From Phalacrocorax aristotelis (taxonomy: Eukaryota; Chordata; Aves; Suliformes; Phalacrocoracidae), in assembly GCF_949628215.1 (NCBI RefSeq), contig NC_134286.1, forward strand, positions 2,480,001-2,544,000: DNA of 64,000 bases, read 5' to 3'. A program made the translations under genes and the position numbers. Below, piece after piece: positions 1-13,090 of this stretch. Within the stretch, counting starts at the first letter, position 1. Every line of letters starts with the position of its first letter. The notes under the pieces were generated by a model that saw only the letters and a program-made list of their open reading frames with translations, was not told the origin of the DNA and made no database searches.

Positions 1-1502
1 ATCCTTTTTGTTTTTTTAATCTCACTTAGTCTTTTGCTTTGCTCCGGTGCAGACCAAGGAGCTCGCAGGGGAGAAGAGAGCGGCCCCGGCTCCTCCGGGA
101 AATGCCACACCACTTCATTCCCTTTTTCTCTCCTTTTGGCTTGGCTTTGAACCATTTTGCTGCTGAGGGACTGTAGCAAAGGGCAGAAGCAGGAGCAGAG
201 TCCTCCCCACCTTCCCGTGGACAGATGACCGTGGGCCACGGTGACACCCCACCTCGCAAGTGTCACCCCACAGCTGCTCCTGGCCTGCAGGTGGCCAGCA
301 CTGCCCAAAATCAAGCCTAGTGCGAGCAGAACTGGACTAAACCGCAGCGATATTGGCATTTCCTTCGGCGTGGAAATAAAAATCACCTGGAATGGATTTG
401 GAAGAAACCCTGCCTTGGTTTCTGTGAGGGCAGGGTAACGGCAGACCTGCCCGGGGCACGGCTGGTGGTTTGCCTTTGCAGCCTGGCCAGGAGACGGCCA
501 AAAGCCCGATAACTTTAACAGGAACGTACAGGATTGAAGCAGTAAAGGTTGTTTTTTTTTTTCAATGAGCTCAGCTCTTCCTTTCTTGCCGGTGTTGGGG
601 CGAGAGTGGCAGCTCAGCGCTCTCCGCTCGGAGGTGGCCGGTCATGGCAAGGGCTGATGGATCGGTGCCGTTGGCTCACCGAGCCTTATTTTGGCTGCCC
701 GTCGCGCTCTGCCCCTTTTCACTGTGAAGCTGCTGTTTCACAACATACCGTACTATTTGAGCTTTTAATGCACCAAATTAGTCGAAGATTAAAAAGTTTG
801 AGTGCTGCGAGTTATTAATTGAATATTAACTTGTTTGATTCTTGCTGCTAACAGCAGGACAGTCCCAAAGACGGCAGCTCCCACTAACCATTAATCCATG
901 GACTCATCTGGTTTTGGAAGCGTTTCTGCCCTTCCCACTGTAGCATATAGGCACCCCACTGTCTGTAATACCCCCGTGGAGCGCATTCCCGGGGGGTTTC
1001 TGCCACGCCGGAGGAGCTGGGAGGGCGCGCACGGTGTCCGTGTCCTTTTGGCGCTCTCCAAGTTGCGCTTGGATGAGAAACCAAGAGCTCCTCGGAGCAC
1101 GGCTCTGCCTCGGCCAGCCCGGGAGCTGCAGGAGACCCATCCCACACCAGGCATGTCCTGATACCGCCTGGCCCAGTCACTAAGCAGCGTTCCGAGCCGA
1201 CTGCTAATCATCTGCTGAGAATCACTGTTCGCTGCTATACGGTGCTGGCTTGAGGAATGCAAACTCACATCAGCTTCGATTTAATATTTCAAAGCATTAG
1301 GAAGCATCGCTAGTTGTTCCTCCGTGGAACCCCAACCGCCTCCAGCCAGCACTTGCAGACCAAAAGTTTAGATTTAAAGAAGCACATTGTAATTTGGGGG
1401 TGTTTTTTCTTTTTTTTTTTTCTAAGCAAAGCAGAGTTTAATTAACACCCTCGGAATCGCAGCATAAATCTCGTTGGCGGGGGAAGTGCACTGCGGCGCG
1501 AG

Positions 1503-1659
1503 CTGTCAGCAGCTCCCTATGATCTGACAGGGTCCAGCAAATGCTTCCCCCATCCTGACCCCACCTGTCAATCAGCTTTCGGGGGAGAAGACCCTTCTCC
1601 CCCGCCTCTCGTCTCTTTGGCGAGGAGCAACAGCCAGCTACAATTTTGACTAGCTGTCA
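1503..1659. promoter_or_regulatory. Cluster of TALE homeodomain (MEIS/PBX) motifs
   Basis: Four copies of the MEIS/PREP hexamer TGACAG (either strand) lie within 157 bases: 1503-1508, 1525-1530, 1565-1570 and 1654-1659. The third copy sits in CTGTCAATCA (1565-1574), whose reverse complement TGATTGACAG is the composite PBX:MEIS/PREP decamer. Motif matches are seen directly. An enhancer role, perhaps for the expected neighbour TBX22, is inference only. Confidence 0.3.
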
Positions 1660-3379
1660 TTTATCGTTATTTCGGGGAGGAAGGAGCCAGGGAGGCACTC
1701 TTCACCCCGAAGGTGCGGGCTGAGCAGAATTTGAGATGATGGGTGGGGATTTCCACCAGCACAAATGGGAATAAGCCTCGGAGCTTTCCAGGCTGCACCA
1801 AAAATAGCGGACCAATTTCAGTCTCAATTATAGCTTGGTTAACCCGGAGTATAATTCAGAAGTCAGCTTCTAATATTTCAATTCAGGATAAAGAATAATA
1901 TTCCACTTCCCCCTCTGCACCCCAAGCGATTTTCATTTTATAGGGGCCAATCTTGACTTGAACATGTGTTTCGGCGAGATACTATAGGATATGAGTGCGC
2001 TAAAGAAAATATGGGAAGAAGTTATTTAGAAATGCCTGTTAAGGTCTGCAGAGGAGTCAGCTGAATAACACGGCTCCTTGTGACAAAATACTCCATTTAT
2101 CACGGTAAAATGTGATAAACAACTTATTTCACATCTGCCGCACCGAGGACAGCAGGAGCCACTTTCTCCCACTGGAGCAAACATGTTTTCAGGTCTACGA
2201 TTCCCCCAAGCACCAACACGTGCAACACGTGTCCCCTTAAAGTCTCCCGTCACCCGTTAGGGACTCGGTCGTCTCACCGGGCTGTGCCAGCAGCGCCTGT
2301 GCTGCTGTGGGCCTGGGAAAATCTCTTCTGGTTGTCGCTAGAGTTTATAAAACACACCAGCAAAACTAACAGCAGGCAATGGTTTTATGTTCCTCACACA
2401 TTCATTAGGGTCCTAGGAGAGCAAATCATCGGTATTTTGTACGTAAGCAGGAGCGGGGTTCTCAGCATTTTGCTGGAGCTTCTGGGACGATGTCCGGGCT
2501 GTTCCCAGGGGCCAGAGCTCTTTGGCGTCACCGAAACCGCGTACATCGCGCTGCGCTGAGTGGGCCTGGTTGACCTGCACAGATGTACATGGAAGATCAA
2601 TGGTGTTGCCATGGCTTACAAGAAGATAGATGCAAGCATATCCTCATCGCCGAGGTATGAGCTGCCCCGTGCAAGCCTTGGGAAGGCGTTAAGGAGAGAA
2701 GGGGGATGGCTGCTTGATTAAAAGCACTCAATCGCATAGAGTGCTTTCCTGCAAATACCTCCCCCGGGGGGCTGCCACCCCTCTAAGGGTAAGCCCGGCC
2801 CCAGGACACGGCCCCGCCACCGCACTCCCCTTCTTAGGCTTCTAGTCAATATTACCGTTCTAATAATAAATTGCTTTAAGAACAAGTACTTTTAAAAGTC
2901 GACCTGAAGGATGTTTTCCATTTTAGAAGACGAGTCCTAACCTGCTCTCATTCTGATGACAAAGGAAATTGCCTTTATTATTTAAATTAACATTTTTATT
3001 TAGAAACAGATCATATTTATCGCTTACATGCTTCACCTGGGAGCACTCCTACGCAATGCTTTGCATTTAAAAGAACAAATTTGAATGACGAGATTGATCC
3101 CCTGGGCAGGAAGAGGGGGATGCTGGGGGTACAGTCTAGGTATGTGCTCTTCCAACAGCAAAACACTGGTTTTCCAGCCCTTTTTTAGTCTATCAGTGGA
3201 GAATCCCAGAGTAAAAAGGCTCCTTCGGGGTTTCTGCCCACCCATAGTCCTTCCTGCAGCTTCGGCTCATCCCTCCAAGAGAAAGGGACGGCACACGAAG
3301 AAGTGCCCCTTCCCTGCACCGCAGGCTTTCCCCCTTTGGTGTAGGAATTATTTGTTACTTAATCATCTGTAATTATCTC

Positions 3380-3655
3380 CTGGAGTAAATTCTGTTGGTG
3401 CATCAATTTTCAAACACAACAGTCATTTTTATCAGTCATGTTTATTTAATTTTAGCTGATTAGCACAGAACCTAACAAGTGGCTTAGACTAACAGTGTGT
3501 CACTGCCCAAGTATTTTGTAGGTAACAAGAAGACATGGAATAGTGCACATGTTGCTTTGTCTGCATTAATCTATTTACATTGTAATTCTTCAACTGTTTT
3601 TAATGGCTGGTTCAGCTGGAAGCGATTAGTTGTCTAAATTAAAGCCACATTTCTC
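3380..3655. promoter_or_regulatory. Candidate conserved non-coding element
   Basis: This AT-rich, repeat-free stretch is full of homeodomain-type words (TTAATTTTAGCTGATTAG, CATTAATC, GCGATTAG, CTAAATTAAAG). It contains no open frame of note and no transposon signature. That texture is typical of deeply conserved developmental enhancers near T-box genes, but conservation cannot be measured from one sequence. Confidence 0.2.
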
Positions 3656-6239
3656 ACTTTGTGCACGGGGAAGGTTTTTAGCTGTTGTCTGTTCCTTGCT
3701 TTTTGTTTTCCAAATCAAGACGGATACCACTTGAAAACGCATGAAATCTTATTGAGGGGATTGATCCGGGTGCTTGGAGCCGTGTTCCCACGTATTCGTC
3801 TTGAAGGCAAATACTTGGACGGGCCACAAAATGGTGCATTTGAAGTTGAACTCTGCGGCAGGGCTGTCAGCGGGGCATTGGCCAGGCCACGCGGGAGCCG
3901 ACCAGCAACCAGGCTTCAGAGGGGAACCTCGGGCTGGCTCCGAAAGGAGGAAAGCAAGACGAGAAGGCACTGCAGACACAGCGCAGGAGTTTCTGGGTAG
4001 TTCTGCATGGGCAGTAGTCACTTGTTTATAAATCAATTAAATGAACAAGTATGTTTGTGTTGTGCACAAGATAATTTATATAGAACTTCAGACCAGAGCG
4101 TCAGCATGCGTTGGATCTCGCCCTCTTTTTCAGTGCTTTAGAGCAAAAAGAAAGATGTCACATTTGCAAAGCAGTCATGAAACACTTGGAGTCAGCCTGG
4201 CCTTTCTCCCTGACTTGCAGCTGAGCAGTGCCATGGTGCTCATCCCACCTCCTCTGGGATTTTCCAAGTCTGGCCCAAACACCACGCTCTTCTCACAGCA
4301 CTACAGCCAGATGTTCGATGTGCCAAGTCTCACGAGAGATCTTCAGCTCAGCTGTGGGGACTCAGAAGGCACCCATAGCTGAGGGATACTGTGGTCAAGC
4401 GTCTCTCGTGAGACCAGGAGCCTCCATGTGAGGTGAAGATCGATCACTTCCCACCCGAGCTTCTCGGCTGGGAGTTATTTCTCTGCACAAGGTCAGCGTG
4501 GTGGCCATGCCCTCATTCATTCACCGTGGCAATGGTGCTGCCCCTTCTTGCTGCACAGCTCCAGGGGTTTAGGTGAGCTTTTGGCTGTTAGGAGCTGACG
4601 GGAGCCCTCCAGCTGGCTTCGATCCAACCTGCATTAAGACCAGGCTGAGGCTGCTTGGAATTGCAGTCACAGGTGAGATGTATGGCTGACCCTGCAGACC
4701 TGGGACTGCCCGAGACCACCTTCAGCCAAAATTGCGTCCTCCCGACGGCACAGCCACGGTCTCTCTTGGCAAGCGCCAAGCAAGACCTGTTGGCTTTGTC
4801 CTTTCCCAAGCAACATGTCGGTGCTGCAAGGCAACGTCTACCTTGTGGGAAGGGATGACTTTAACTCTGCAAAAAGCTAACAACACTAGGCAGGCTCCCA
4901 GCTCCGATGGGAAATGCGGGGCGAGTAGATGAAGATTTGGCTGAGGACACAGCACCAGCTGAGCGCTCCTACTTACCTGCAACAGCTGCATGGAGTCACC
5001 GCCACCAGTACGAGCGCCACGCTCACCGCAGAGCCCTTCGGCAGAGCTCCCTAGAGAATCTTCCCTTAAAAAGTACTATTTAATACCATCTTGCTTAAAA
5101 ATAATTATCTCCATGCCATCCACTCATGAAGGCAAGGAAAGGAAAGGCCCACTGTGCCCCTACATTGATTTCAGAACATCCTGCAAGGTGGTACCCAGGG
5201 CACGAGCCTGGGAAGGTGGATACGGGGCGGAAGCCCTGGGGAATGCGGGGTTTTGAATCCCAGTCGCCCACACCAGTGCCTGCAAGGGCTGTTGGACAGG
5301 TTTCAGTATGGGCGCTGTCGAACTCAACACATTTTCTTTTCACTTCAGCAATAAAAAATAAAAAAACCCCACATGTGGTATAGTCCAAACGGAGTCTTCA
5401 CTTAAGTCAATATTCAAAGCAAATAAACCAAGCTTTTGCACAGATTTACTCCTGAGGAAGCGCTTCCCTGGTTGTCCGGCAAACCAGGGGGAAAGAAAGG
5501 CAAGCTAATGCGCTGTTTGCTCCGCTTCCTCCCCTCTTTCCACCCACCCCAAACCCAAAGATAGCAGCCCCAATCAAGAGTTTTCTGCCTTCATCAGTTT
5601 GTCACAACCTGAGAGTCCCTCAGATATTTGTGTGTATTTCATTATCCTATCTGTCGCATCTGTACCTCATTACATGCTCTAGCTGAACGGTGCACGGAGT
5701 CGGGTTGCGACGAGGCAAAGGTCAGAGGAACCTCCAGCCTGCGTTTTGCCATCGGTTGATTATTCAGATAATAAACAACTATCCAAAAGACCGAGGGCTT
5801 CTCTGTGGCTACAGACAGGACCCTCTCACTGCAGCAAAAGAACAGAAGAGAGTGAACTCCTTTTGGCTACCCGCTACCTTGAACATCTGAAAAATAGCAG
5901 AGCAACCAGATGGTATTTCTTACAGCTTGGTGCATCGATGCAGAGCTGGTACTCGGCAGCAGCCTTCTTGCTCCGCTGCGTCTTGCTTTTAATATACTGC
6001 CCAGCATTAATCAAGCAGTTTAGAAGCATCCTATATCAGTCCTGCTTAAATGATTTACTGTCAGATTCTTTCAGCTCCTGTTAGACTCCTGTTTTTCTTT
6101 CATGTGGGTAGCAGAGGTCAGCAGCGGCAGGAGATGCATGCTTTCACTTTGTCTCACATTTGCTGCTGTCATTCCGATCCCGCTCCGGTCCCTGCAGAGC
6201 GACAGGATGTGTTCATGCTCACAGCCCTAGATGCTAATT

Positions 6240-6600
6240 GATTTTAGGGAGCCCATTCATCAGTTAAATTTAGTAGATCACCCACCAGGTTTGCTGTTCA
6301 CTGTCAAAGGTAATTCAATTAAAACTCCAGAAGTGTGACTAACTATTCGGTGGTAAATATGTTTCGCAGCTGTGTTGCTGTATCTTCTCCATCCTATTGT
6401 GTCTGTGAACCAGCCCCCGCGCAGCATGTGACCAAGCCATATACCTTGGCTGATTAATGTATACAACAGTTTTGCAGCAGTGCCAAAAATTAAGTCCAAA
6501 TGCCTTCTTTGGTACGCAACGACATGCAAATGTCTAAATTCTTCAGTAAGGAAAAAAAAGCCTCGAAAGCGTTGAAAGGCAGAAGTGGCTACAACGGTTG
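6240..6600. promoter_or_regulatory. Candidate conserved non-coding element with an octamer site
   Basis: The segment is AT-rich and repeat-free, with clustered homeodomain-like words (CAGTTAAATTTAG, GGTAATTCAATTAAAAC, GGCTGATTAATG) and an exact POU octamer ATGCAAAT at 6524-6531. No coding signal was seen. Regulatory function is inferred only from this motif texture. Confidence 0.2.
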
Positions 6601-9600
6601 AATTAATTCCATGCATCTATAGGGGTTTGGAGGTTCTTTTAAATAACTTTCAAAAGAATCATATTTGGGTTTTCAAATCCATTGATAGCTTGGAATCTCC
6701 TCATTCCTACTTGCCTAGTTTCCCCTTAGCCATCAAAGTTCGTATGAAAGCCATCCAATCCGACCTCATCCCAGCGCTGAAGCTGGGTATAAATCCAGCA
6801 GACAATGCAGCGCTCCTGTGGAAAGATGTTTCTATTAAACGTGGGAGGTGGGGGAAGCCGGGCTGAATTCCTCCAGGCTGACAAGCGGGCTTTGACTCTT
6901 CTTTGTCTGCTGGCATCAGTCACTCACACGCGGTTTGGTAGTAATTAAGCACATCGTCAGTGATCCCATTGTACACCAAGGGACGAAATGGTGTGTCTGC
7001 TTAATAGATTAAAGGAAAACATTATCTGGAAAGCACAGGTAAACAAGACACGCATCCCTCAACCTTTCACCCTCGAAGACCAAGGTTCACATCCCACTAG
7101 AGCACAAACAAATAGGAGACTGGGCCCTCCTGAGCCACTGCTGGTGAGGTTTTGTTCGCTGTGAGATGACTGCGGAGCCCAACAGACTTGTTGGTCACGG
7201 GGATGGGAGATGGGGGGTTGCAGGCTGGGAGAAGAGGTGCACAAAGAAACTCCCCAAATCACTGCCCGTGCAGAAAGCGGCATGTATTTACCTACAGTGA
7301 CTGCCTAAAACTGTTCTTATAAAATTAACTAGGCACTACAATGCAGAGTTTCTAACAGCTACCATCGCACAGGGCCCATTTCATCAACTTACTCTGCAAG
7401 AGTCCAACCCCACACGAACACTGAAATTTTCAGATTTCCGTGTGGTTGTAGAAAATAAATGAGATCCAGCGACTCCGCAAACCACCCGTCTTCCTGCACG
7501 TCTTTTATAAGCAGGAGGAGGAATACTCATGTGGTTTGGTAAACAGTATCCTGAGAAAACATCCAGATTTCCCAAACCTCACCATAAACCTTTATGAAGA
7601 GCTTGGGAACACCTGGTCTAGCGAATACTCTAACCACAGGCTAATTGAAGTTGTAAAACTGCAACAAAAGCATTACATTTGAAAGAGAACCCGGGATATT
7701 CTGTATTTGCCGCTTTAAACATGCAACACGGGGGTTTGGTAAGTATTAATCTTTATCATACAGTGTACTTTTTAAATGTTTGGATGAAAAGCAGTTGAAC
7801 GGAATGATCACCACTAACACACACTGATACTTCTGCTGTCTTTACAACTAGGATTACCTCTGCAGAAGGCGGCGTTAAAAGCATACATTTTATACAAAGA
7901 CGCCCAGTTTTTAAGCAATGGTCAAATACTTACGGCAACGAAACTGGATAAGCAACGACTTTGATATATGGTTGCTGCCAGGAGACCTATTTTTTTTTTT
8001 TTTGCTGCTGTTGAATCTCTCCCTTCTCCTGGCATTAATAAATTCAGGCACCTGCTATACAAATCAGCAAAAATCTGGAAAATCATCATCACTTCAATGC
8101 GGAAATGACGCCCATCACAAAAGAACAAATGGGGTATGTAGCCTACGTGGGACTTTAAAAAAAGATTCTGTCAAATTACTAGAGGAAAAGTTGATCTTAC
8201 TGTTATGGACTTTATCCACTTCCAGGTCATATCAATTAGTTACAGCAGTCTTTTGGAGACTGGAACTAATTTACAACACTGAACGGGGCTGCCTGCTTCT
8301 CCTACGCGTGTCAAGTCAAAGGTTGGGGCTTCAGTCTGGTACCTGGAACTGAAGAATCACAAGCAACAGTTACAGAGCTTAACGGTTCCAATATTAACCT
8401 GTTTTGCAGCAAGAGACAAGAAACAAAGCCCTGACTGCGATAAGAACAAAGTGAAATATCCTGTATAAAGACCCCAGGATCACATTAAATTGATCTTTGA
8501 AAAAAAGAGTTAAAAATATACATATAGTGTCTTCAAATGAAGTTTGGAGATGTTTTACTATCCCTGACAGCTCATTTTGACAGAAATTGATTGTAATAAA
8601 GAATTATGAATCAGATAGTAGGGAAATTATATTAAGCTGACTGCTATCTTCTCAAATACGTATATTTGTTGGTAGGTAACATTTGTTGCTTTACACTTTT
8701 GCAAAAAGACTGTTCCACTCGGAGTTGACAAGTCTAGAATATCCTAAGCAATGCCCAGGTCGTCGCAGCAGTCAACCATCGCGTGGATTAGAAATATGTG
8801 ATACTTAAGTACTTTTATCCTCTGAAATCACCCGTCTCTAGATAGGAGCTTGAAAGCAGCCGTTCTGCTGCGAGATGGTCCGGTTCCGGCTGCTTCTCGT
8901 GGCAACCGGCACCACTGGAAGACACTGGAAAACTTTCCAAAGAACTGGGAAGAGGTGGGATCCTACGGCCCATTGATTTTCTACCCTGACTGCATATCAC
9001 AGCTGATTCAGCATGACTTTCTTAATAAAGAGTAGCAAAGGTCAAGCGAGAGCCTGTAAGACTCACTTACTGCATCTTCTTCCAAGGTAAAAAGGTTCAA
9101 CTGGCACTTGAAATTAGTTACAGATTGTTCGCATCGCTCTTTTCCTTTATTTGAATGGTAATGAGGAGAGCTGCTTCCGATACAAGTAAGGCCACTGACC
9201 CTTCTCGGGATTTCATTGGAAAAATATTGTTTGACAAAAAAAAAAAAAACCCACACCAAAAAAGGGAGATCACTGAGCAGCGAGTTGCCGTCAGCTCCAA
9301 CCAGGCCTTCGCAACGGATGAATGCCGACGTTAAAGCCCAGAAATGCACTGCGCTGTACGGACAGAAAAAATCCTGAAACCCAAGGAAACACTTCATCAA
9401 ATCAAATCTCAACGTGAGCAACACCTCTGACAAGAAATGACATTTTCTATTAAAATACATTTTCCATCAGCAGCAGTGTGTGTTTCCTTCTGTATAAAAG
9501 AGAATTATCCTCACAGGACAAAAAAGCCCAACAAACCAGACACAACCGCTAAAGAAACCCAAGAGGACTTCACTAAAAATTGAACGATTTATAATTTTTA

Positions 9601-10414
9601 GGCGCAAAGTTTTTCACTACCGCACTCCTAGCCGTAGATCTCCAGGTCCCAAATTAACACCTAAAGACAGCAAAGAAAAGTTGTGAAGTGCTTTTAGCGA
9701 GGATGGCGAGATGTTGGCGCAAATCGGCGGACGGCCCTGGGCAACGTGTCTCCAAGTTGTATTTTGCACAACAGAGGCTTTTAGGCAAGGATCAAAGCCC
9801 CTACGCAGGCACGCCCTACCCGGCTTCGATCGTGCCCTGAAACAGAGGTTCCAGAGGAGAGACAGTCCCTTAAACCAGCTCGAGATGACTCTGAAAGTCC
9901 TTTGTTTTAAGAATTTAAATAAAGATTTATGTAGGGCCTATTCAAAACCGAAGCCTGAGGCTCCCTCTGCTGGTTCCCAAACAACGATGGAAGTGGAAAC
10001 TAGAAAGGGAAGGTTTTTAGCTCTGGGAGGACAAACTCAAAGCCACACCATCACCTGCCAGTTTTCCACGTGACCCCTTGTTATATACGGTACGGGCAGA
10101 AAGCCCTCTCAGGTGTTTAAGCATGAGGGATACACTCCAGACCAGACTAAACATTCAAAAAAAAAAAAGATTTTTAAATAGATTTTCTCTTGTTATACTT
10201 AATTACTCCCTAAATTCTCGTCCTAAATCTTTCTCAGTAGTACCCACTTTAAATCTTTATGGAGACAAAATAAGAAGAAAGTAATTTTCTGATTATCTTC
10301 TCACAGGAAAACACCGACGACATTATGACATCTGCTTTTTTATCCGTGGCCCGGGCCCCGCCAGCAAACAGCCATATAACCGGGGAACACATCTGAAATC
10401 AGTTGTCTGTACAG

Positions 10415-10420
10415 TTTATT
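10415..10420 (-). terminator. Poly(A) signal AATAAA, minus strand
   Basis: TTTATT on the plus strand reads AATAAA on the minus strand, followed on that strand by a GT-containing stretch (CTGTACAGACAACTG). It fits the 3' end of a minus-strand transcript covering 10.4-12 kb or more. It could be the distal poly(A) site of a long CHMP1B 3' UTR, or the end of the unrecognised spliced frame at 11,613-13,090. Confidence 0.35.
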
Positions 10421-11612
10421 TACCACTTGCAGTTACATTTACAAATTGTCCCATACACGTAAAGCAGTTTTCAAAGTGAACTCTACCAGAGCTACAAAAA
10501 TTCTCTTCTCCATACATGTCACCAGCTTCAGAATTTCTGTATACAGTTGCTGATTGTATTTGACAAAATTCCACTATGTTTTGGCTCTGAGGATCTCCAC
10601 AAAGGCAACTTGATCGTTTTATCTCACCGCAATCAAGAAAGTTCAAGTTCTTGTTCTTCCTTTCCTTCCCTCTCCTTTCATCTGAAGCTCTTCACGGCTT
10701 TCAGTTTTGGAATTCAAATGAATGAAGGCTAATGCTACCACACACTTGCAATTTTAGTAACCAAGGGAAAAAACCAAAAAGTCGAGGGAAACCATCTTGC
10801 AACATTTCAAGCAATGTTTGACTTTAGGTGTGTCTGTTCATAAGAATAAATACTGAAATATGATCTGGTAATAGGTACATAAAAGCACGTACAATTTATA
10901 TAACACGAAATGAACTTCTACAAACACATACAGTTGACTTAGAAGAAACACTAGCAAGGTAGGAGTGAGGAGCCACAGTTGTTCAGAAAAGAGCAACTAT
11001 TTTGAGAAGATCCTGAATAGAGGAAGGATATGAAACTCAAATACTGCTCTGAGAGTAACTTCCAGTTTTAAGCATTTCCAAAAGACTTGAGAAAAAATAT
11101 ACACATTCAAAATATAACTCTTAAAACTCTCTGAATGCCAGCTCTCACACACAAGTGCTTCTGAAGAGACAAGAAATCGTCTTCCCCAGGAGAGGGCAGG
11201 AGATCCCTACACAGAAGTAACCGATACGGAACCCCGACCCTGCTGAAATACGCAGCAATTCTCAGGGTGAAGCCAGCAGGGCAAAACCCCATTGTTTCAA
11301 ACACTTATTTCTTCCCCAAGTCAGCTAAGCCTGCCGACCTCTTTGCATCACAGTGCCGCAGAGGTGACGTTAATTACGACAGTCAAGCCTTTATGTTTAC
11401 TTGTTTATCCCTTTAAAAAGAACTATACTGGAAATCTGTCCCAACACTGGAGTTAGCAAGCCTGGGATAAGCTCAAAACTATGAAGCAGGCTGTGTGTAG
11501 CCAGTAAGATAAGCTTATTTATCATTGCAGCTATCTAGTTGGTCTCATCTCCTTTTGTTTTTAAATTCCTCCAAAGCCCCAAGGCTCACGGCAAGAAAAC
11601 ACACCCAGAAAA

Positions 11613-13090
11613 TCAAACACATGGGACCTCAGAATTGCCGTCTGCCCCCTCAAAGCGTTTCAGAATGGCCAGGAACAGTCTAAAAGCAGCACAGTCTTCC
11701 ACATTAAAGTAAGCCAGACAAGCTAGCTGAAGTTGTCTAGTATCAAACACTGAAAACCTCCGTACTTCACGGTACAGCTCCACCACCCAGCAACCACGAC
11801 GTAAACTCACGTGTGGATCTATTTCACAGGAGTAGGATTCCAGCCCTATCGTGAGATAAGTGACCGAATATCCAAACCATGCAGTAAGTTCAGCAAGGCA
11901 AAGGCACGCACACAAGCGGTTACCACGGTCGTGGCTAACCTGGTTGCATAGATTTACCATCATGTTTTCGTTATATTGTTCAGAAGGAGCTAGGGGGAAA
12001 AAAAAAAAGTATATAGCCTCTTTCCTAAGATGTCTTGGTAATAATTTGAAAGGATTGTACCAAGACTAGAGATGCAAGTACACGGTTTTTAAACACCTTT
12101 CAATTTCTCCTATTTTCAGGAGGAGCGTTCAAGATGTTTAAAAGCTGCACTGAAATTAAATGTAAACAAGTGAGAAAACCACATTTTTAAAAAATCATTT
12201 TAGTTTAGGCTGCCAGTGTTGAGATACCCGATTCCACAGTTTAGGTTGTTTTGTCTGTCTTATTTTCCATATCTTATTTTAACAGTAGCCTTGAATACTT
12301 CAGTACCCAACATCCTGCTAAACATTCAGAGCGATTTCAATAACACATTCAAAATAATTTGAAACAGCGCTGAAAGGTTTCTCCATTTTTTGCATGTTTT
12401 TACTGAAAATTTGACTAAAAGAGAAGGGTTGGGTTGTTTTTTTTTAAATATTTCCCCAACGCTGGAAAACCCATACGATCCTGAACCCCAGCGAATTAAG
12501 AACTATGTCTAAGGCTACTGCTTGACACCTTCCCTCAGCCCTGCAAAGATAAAACAAAAAACAAGCCCCAAAAGTCAGAAAGAGAATTTTAACATCACTG
12601 TTTAGACCAACACAAGTAGCCTCAGCTGCAAATTTCTACCATGACTGCAGCCAGAGTGTGAAGCTACTGAGAGCAGTCAGCACTCTCTCTTACTGTGCAG
12701 AAATATAAAGGCGTCAAAGGGATCACCAAACCAAACAAGCTTCTCCTTACGACTGCAATATTACAGATCATTTTATCTGCAGAGAGCCACATCACACCTT
12801 ACAAAATAAAGTAGCTGTTCTTAATCCAACACAACTGAGGTAGAGCCTGCCCCCTTTGACCGAGCTGGGCTGTTCTACTCGTCTGCTACTCACCTGTTGG
12901 GCGGTGGAGGAGGAAAAGCGGATCTAAGGGAGTGCCCCAGTTAGAGAAGACAGGGTCAGGACCTGGACTCATGGAGGAGGACTGTGAAGATTTGAACCTG
13001 AGGAAGAGCACTTCGGTGTTTTTCATATATGGAAGAACACTGAAGTATGGAATATGATCCCAAGACTTGCCCTTATGTACAGAAAAGGGA
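11613..13090 (-). CDS. Candidate 3' part of an unrecognised spliced gene (two exons)
   Basis: Two minus-strand segments join in frame. Upstream exon 13,090-12,894 (197 nt) follows a pyrimidine-rich acceptor ending AATCTAG and ends at donor CAACAG|GTGAGT. Only one of its three frames is open across its whole length. Downstream exon starts at 11,989 after a T11-C5-TAG acceptor and runs to a stop at 11,613-11,615. Joining gives about 190 stop-free codons; visible pieces include SVHKGKSWDHIPYFSV and APSEQYNENMMVNLCNQ at the junction. An AATAAA lies further down at 10,415. I do not recognise the protein or any domain, and upstream exons were not found between here and CHMP1B. Against it: single open frames of 185-200 codons occur elsewhere in this window by chance, and the same DNA may be long 3' UTR of CHMP1B. 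A second donor-like site (CAC|GTGAGT) falls inside the downstream exon. Confidence 0.28.

Larger units (their letters stand above)
1..10390. other. Intergenic DNA, no gene identified; scattered candidate regulatory stretches
   Basis: No open frame here has recognisable protein similarity or a convincing splice context; all are short (150 codons or fewer). Base composition changes from GC-mixed (1-1.7 kb, 3.7-5 kb) to AT-rich stretches dense in TAAT/ATTA and TTAAT words (about 1.8-2.1, 3.4-3.65, 6.24-6.6 and 7.6-8.7 kb). Several A or T homopolymers occur (for example near 550, 1410, 7990 and 9238). By recalled synteny this is the interval between TBX22, off the left edge, and CHMP1B, so distal regulatory elements are plausible. 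No repeat family was recognised. Confidence 0.6.

Noticed and set aside
8875-8960. Short region giving a protein-like frame near 8,850-9,035
   Set aside because: Only 61 codons, with no splice or homology support.
1-10390. Search for TBX22, the expected left neighbour
   Set aside because: No T-box motif was seen in any frame; the gene must lie beyond the left edge.
11107-11304. 65-codon minus-strand frame in the 10.4-11.6 kb transcribed-looking DNA
   Set aside because: Lies past the stop of the candidate spliced frame and before the poly(A) signal; best read as 3' UTR.
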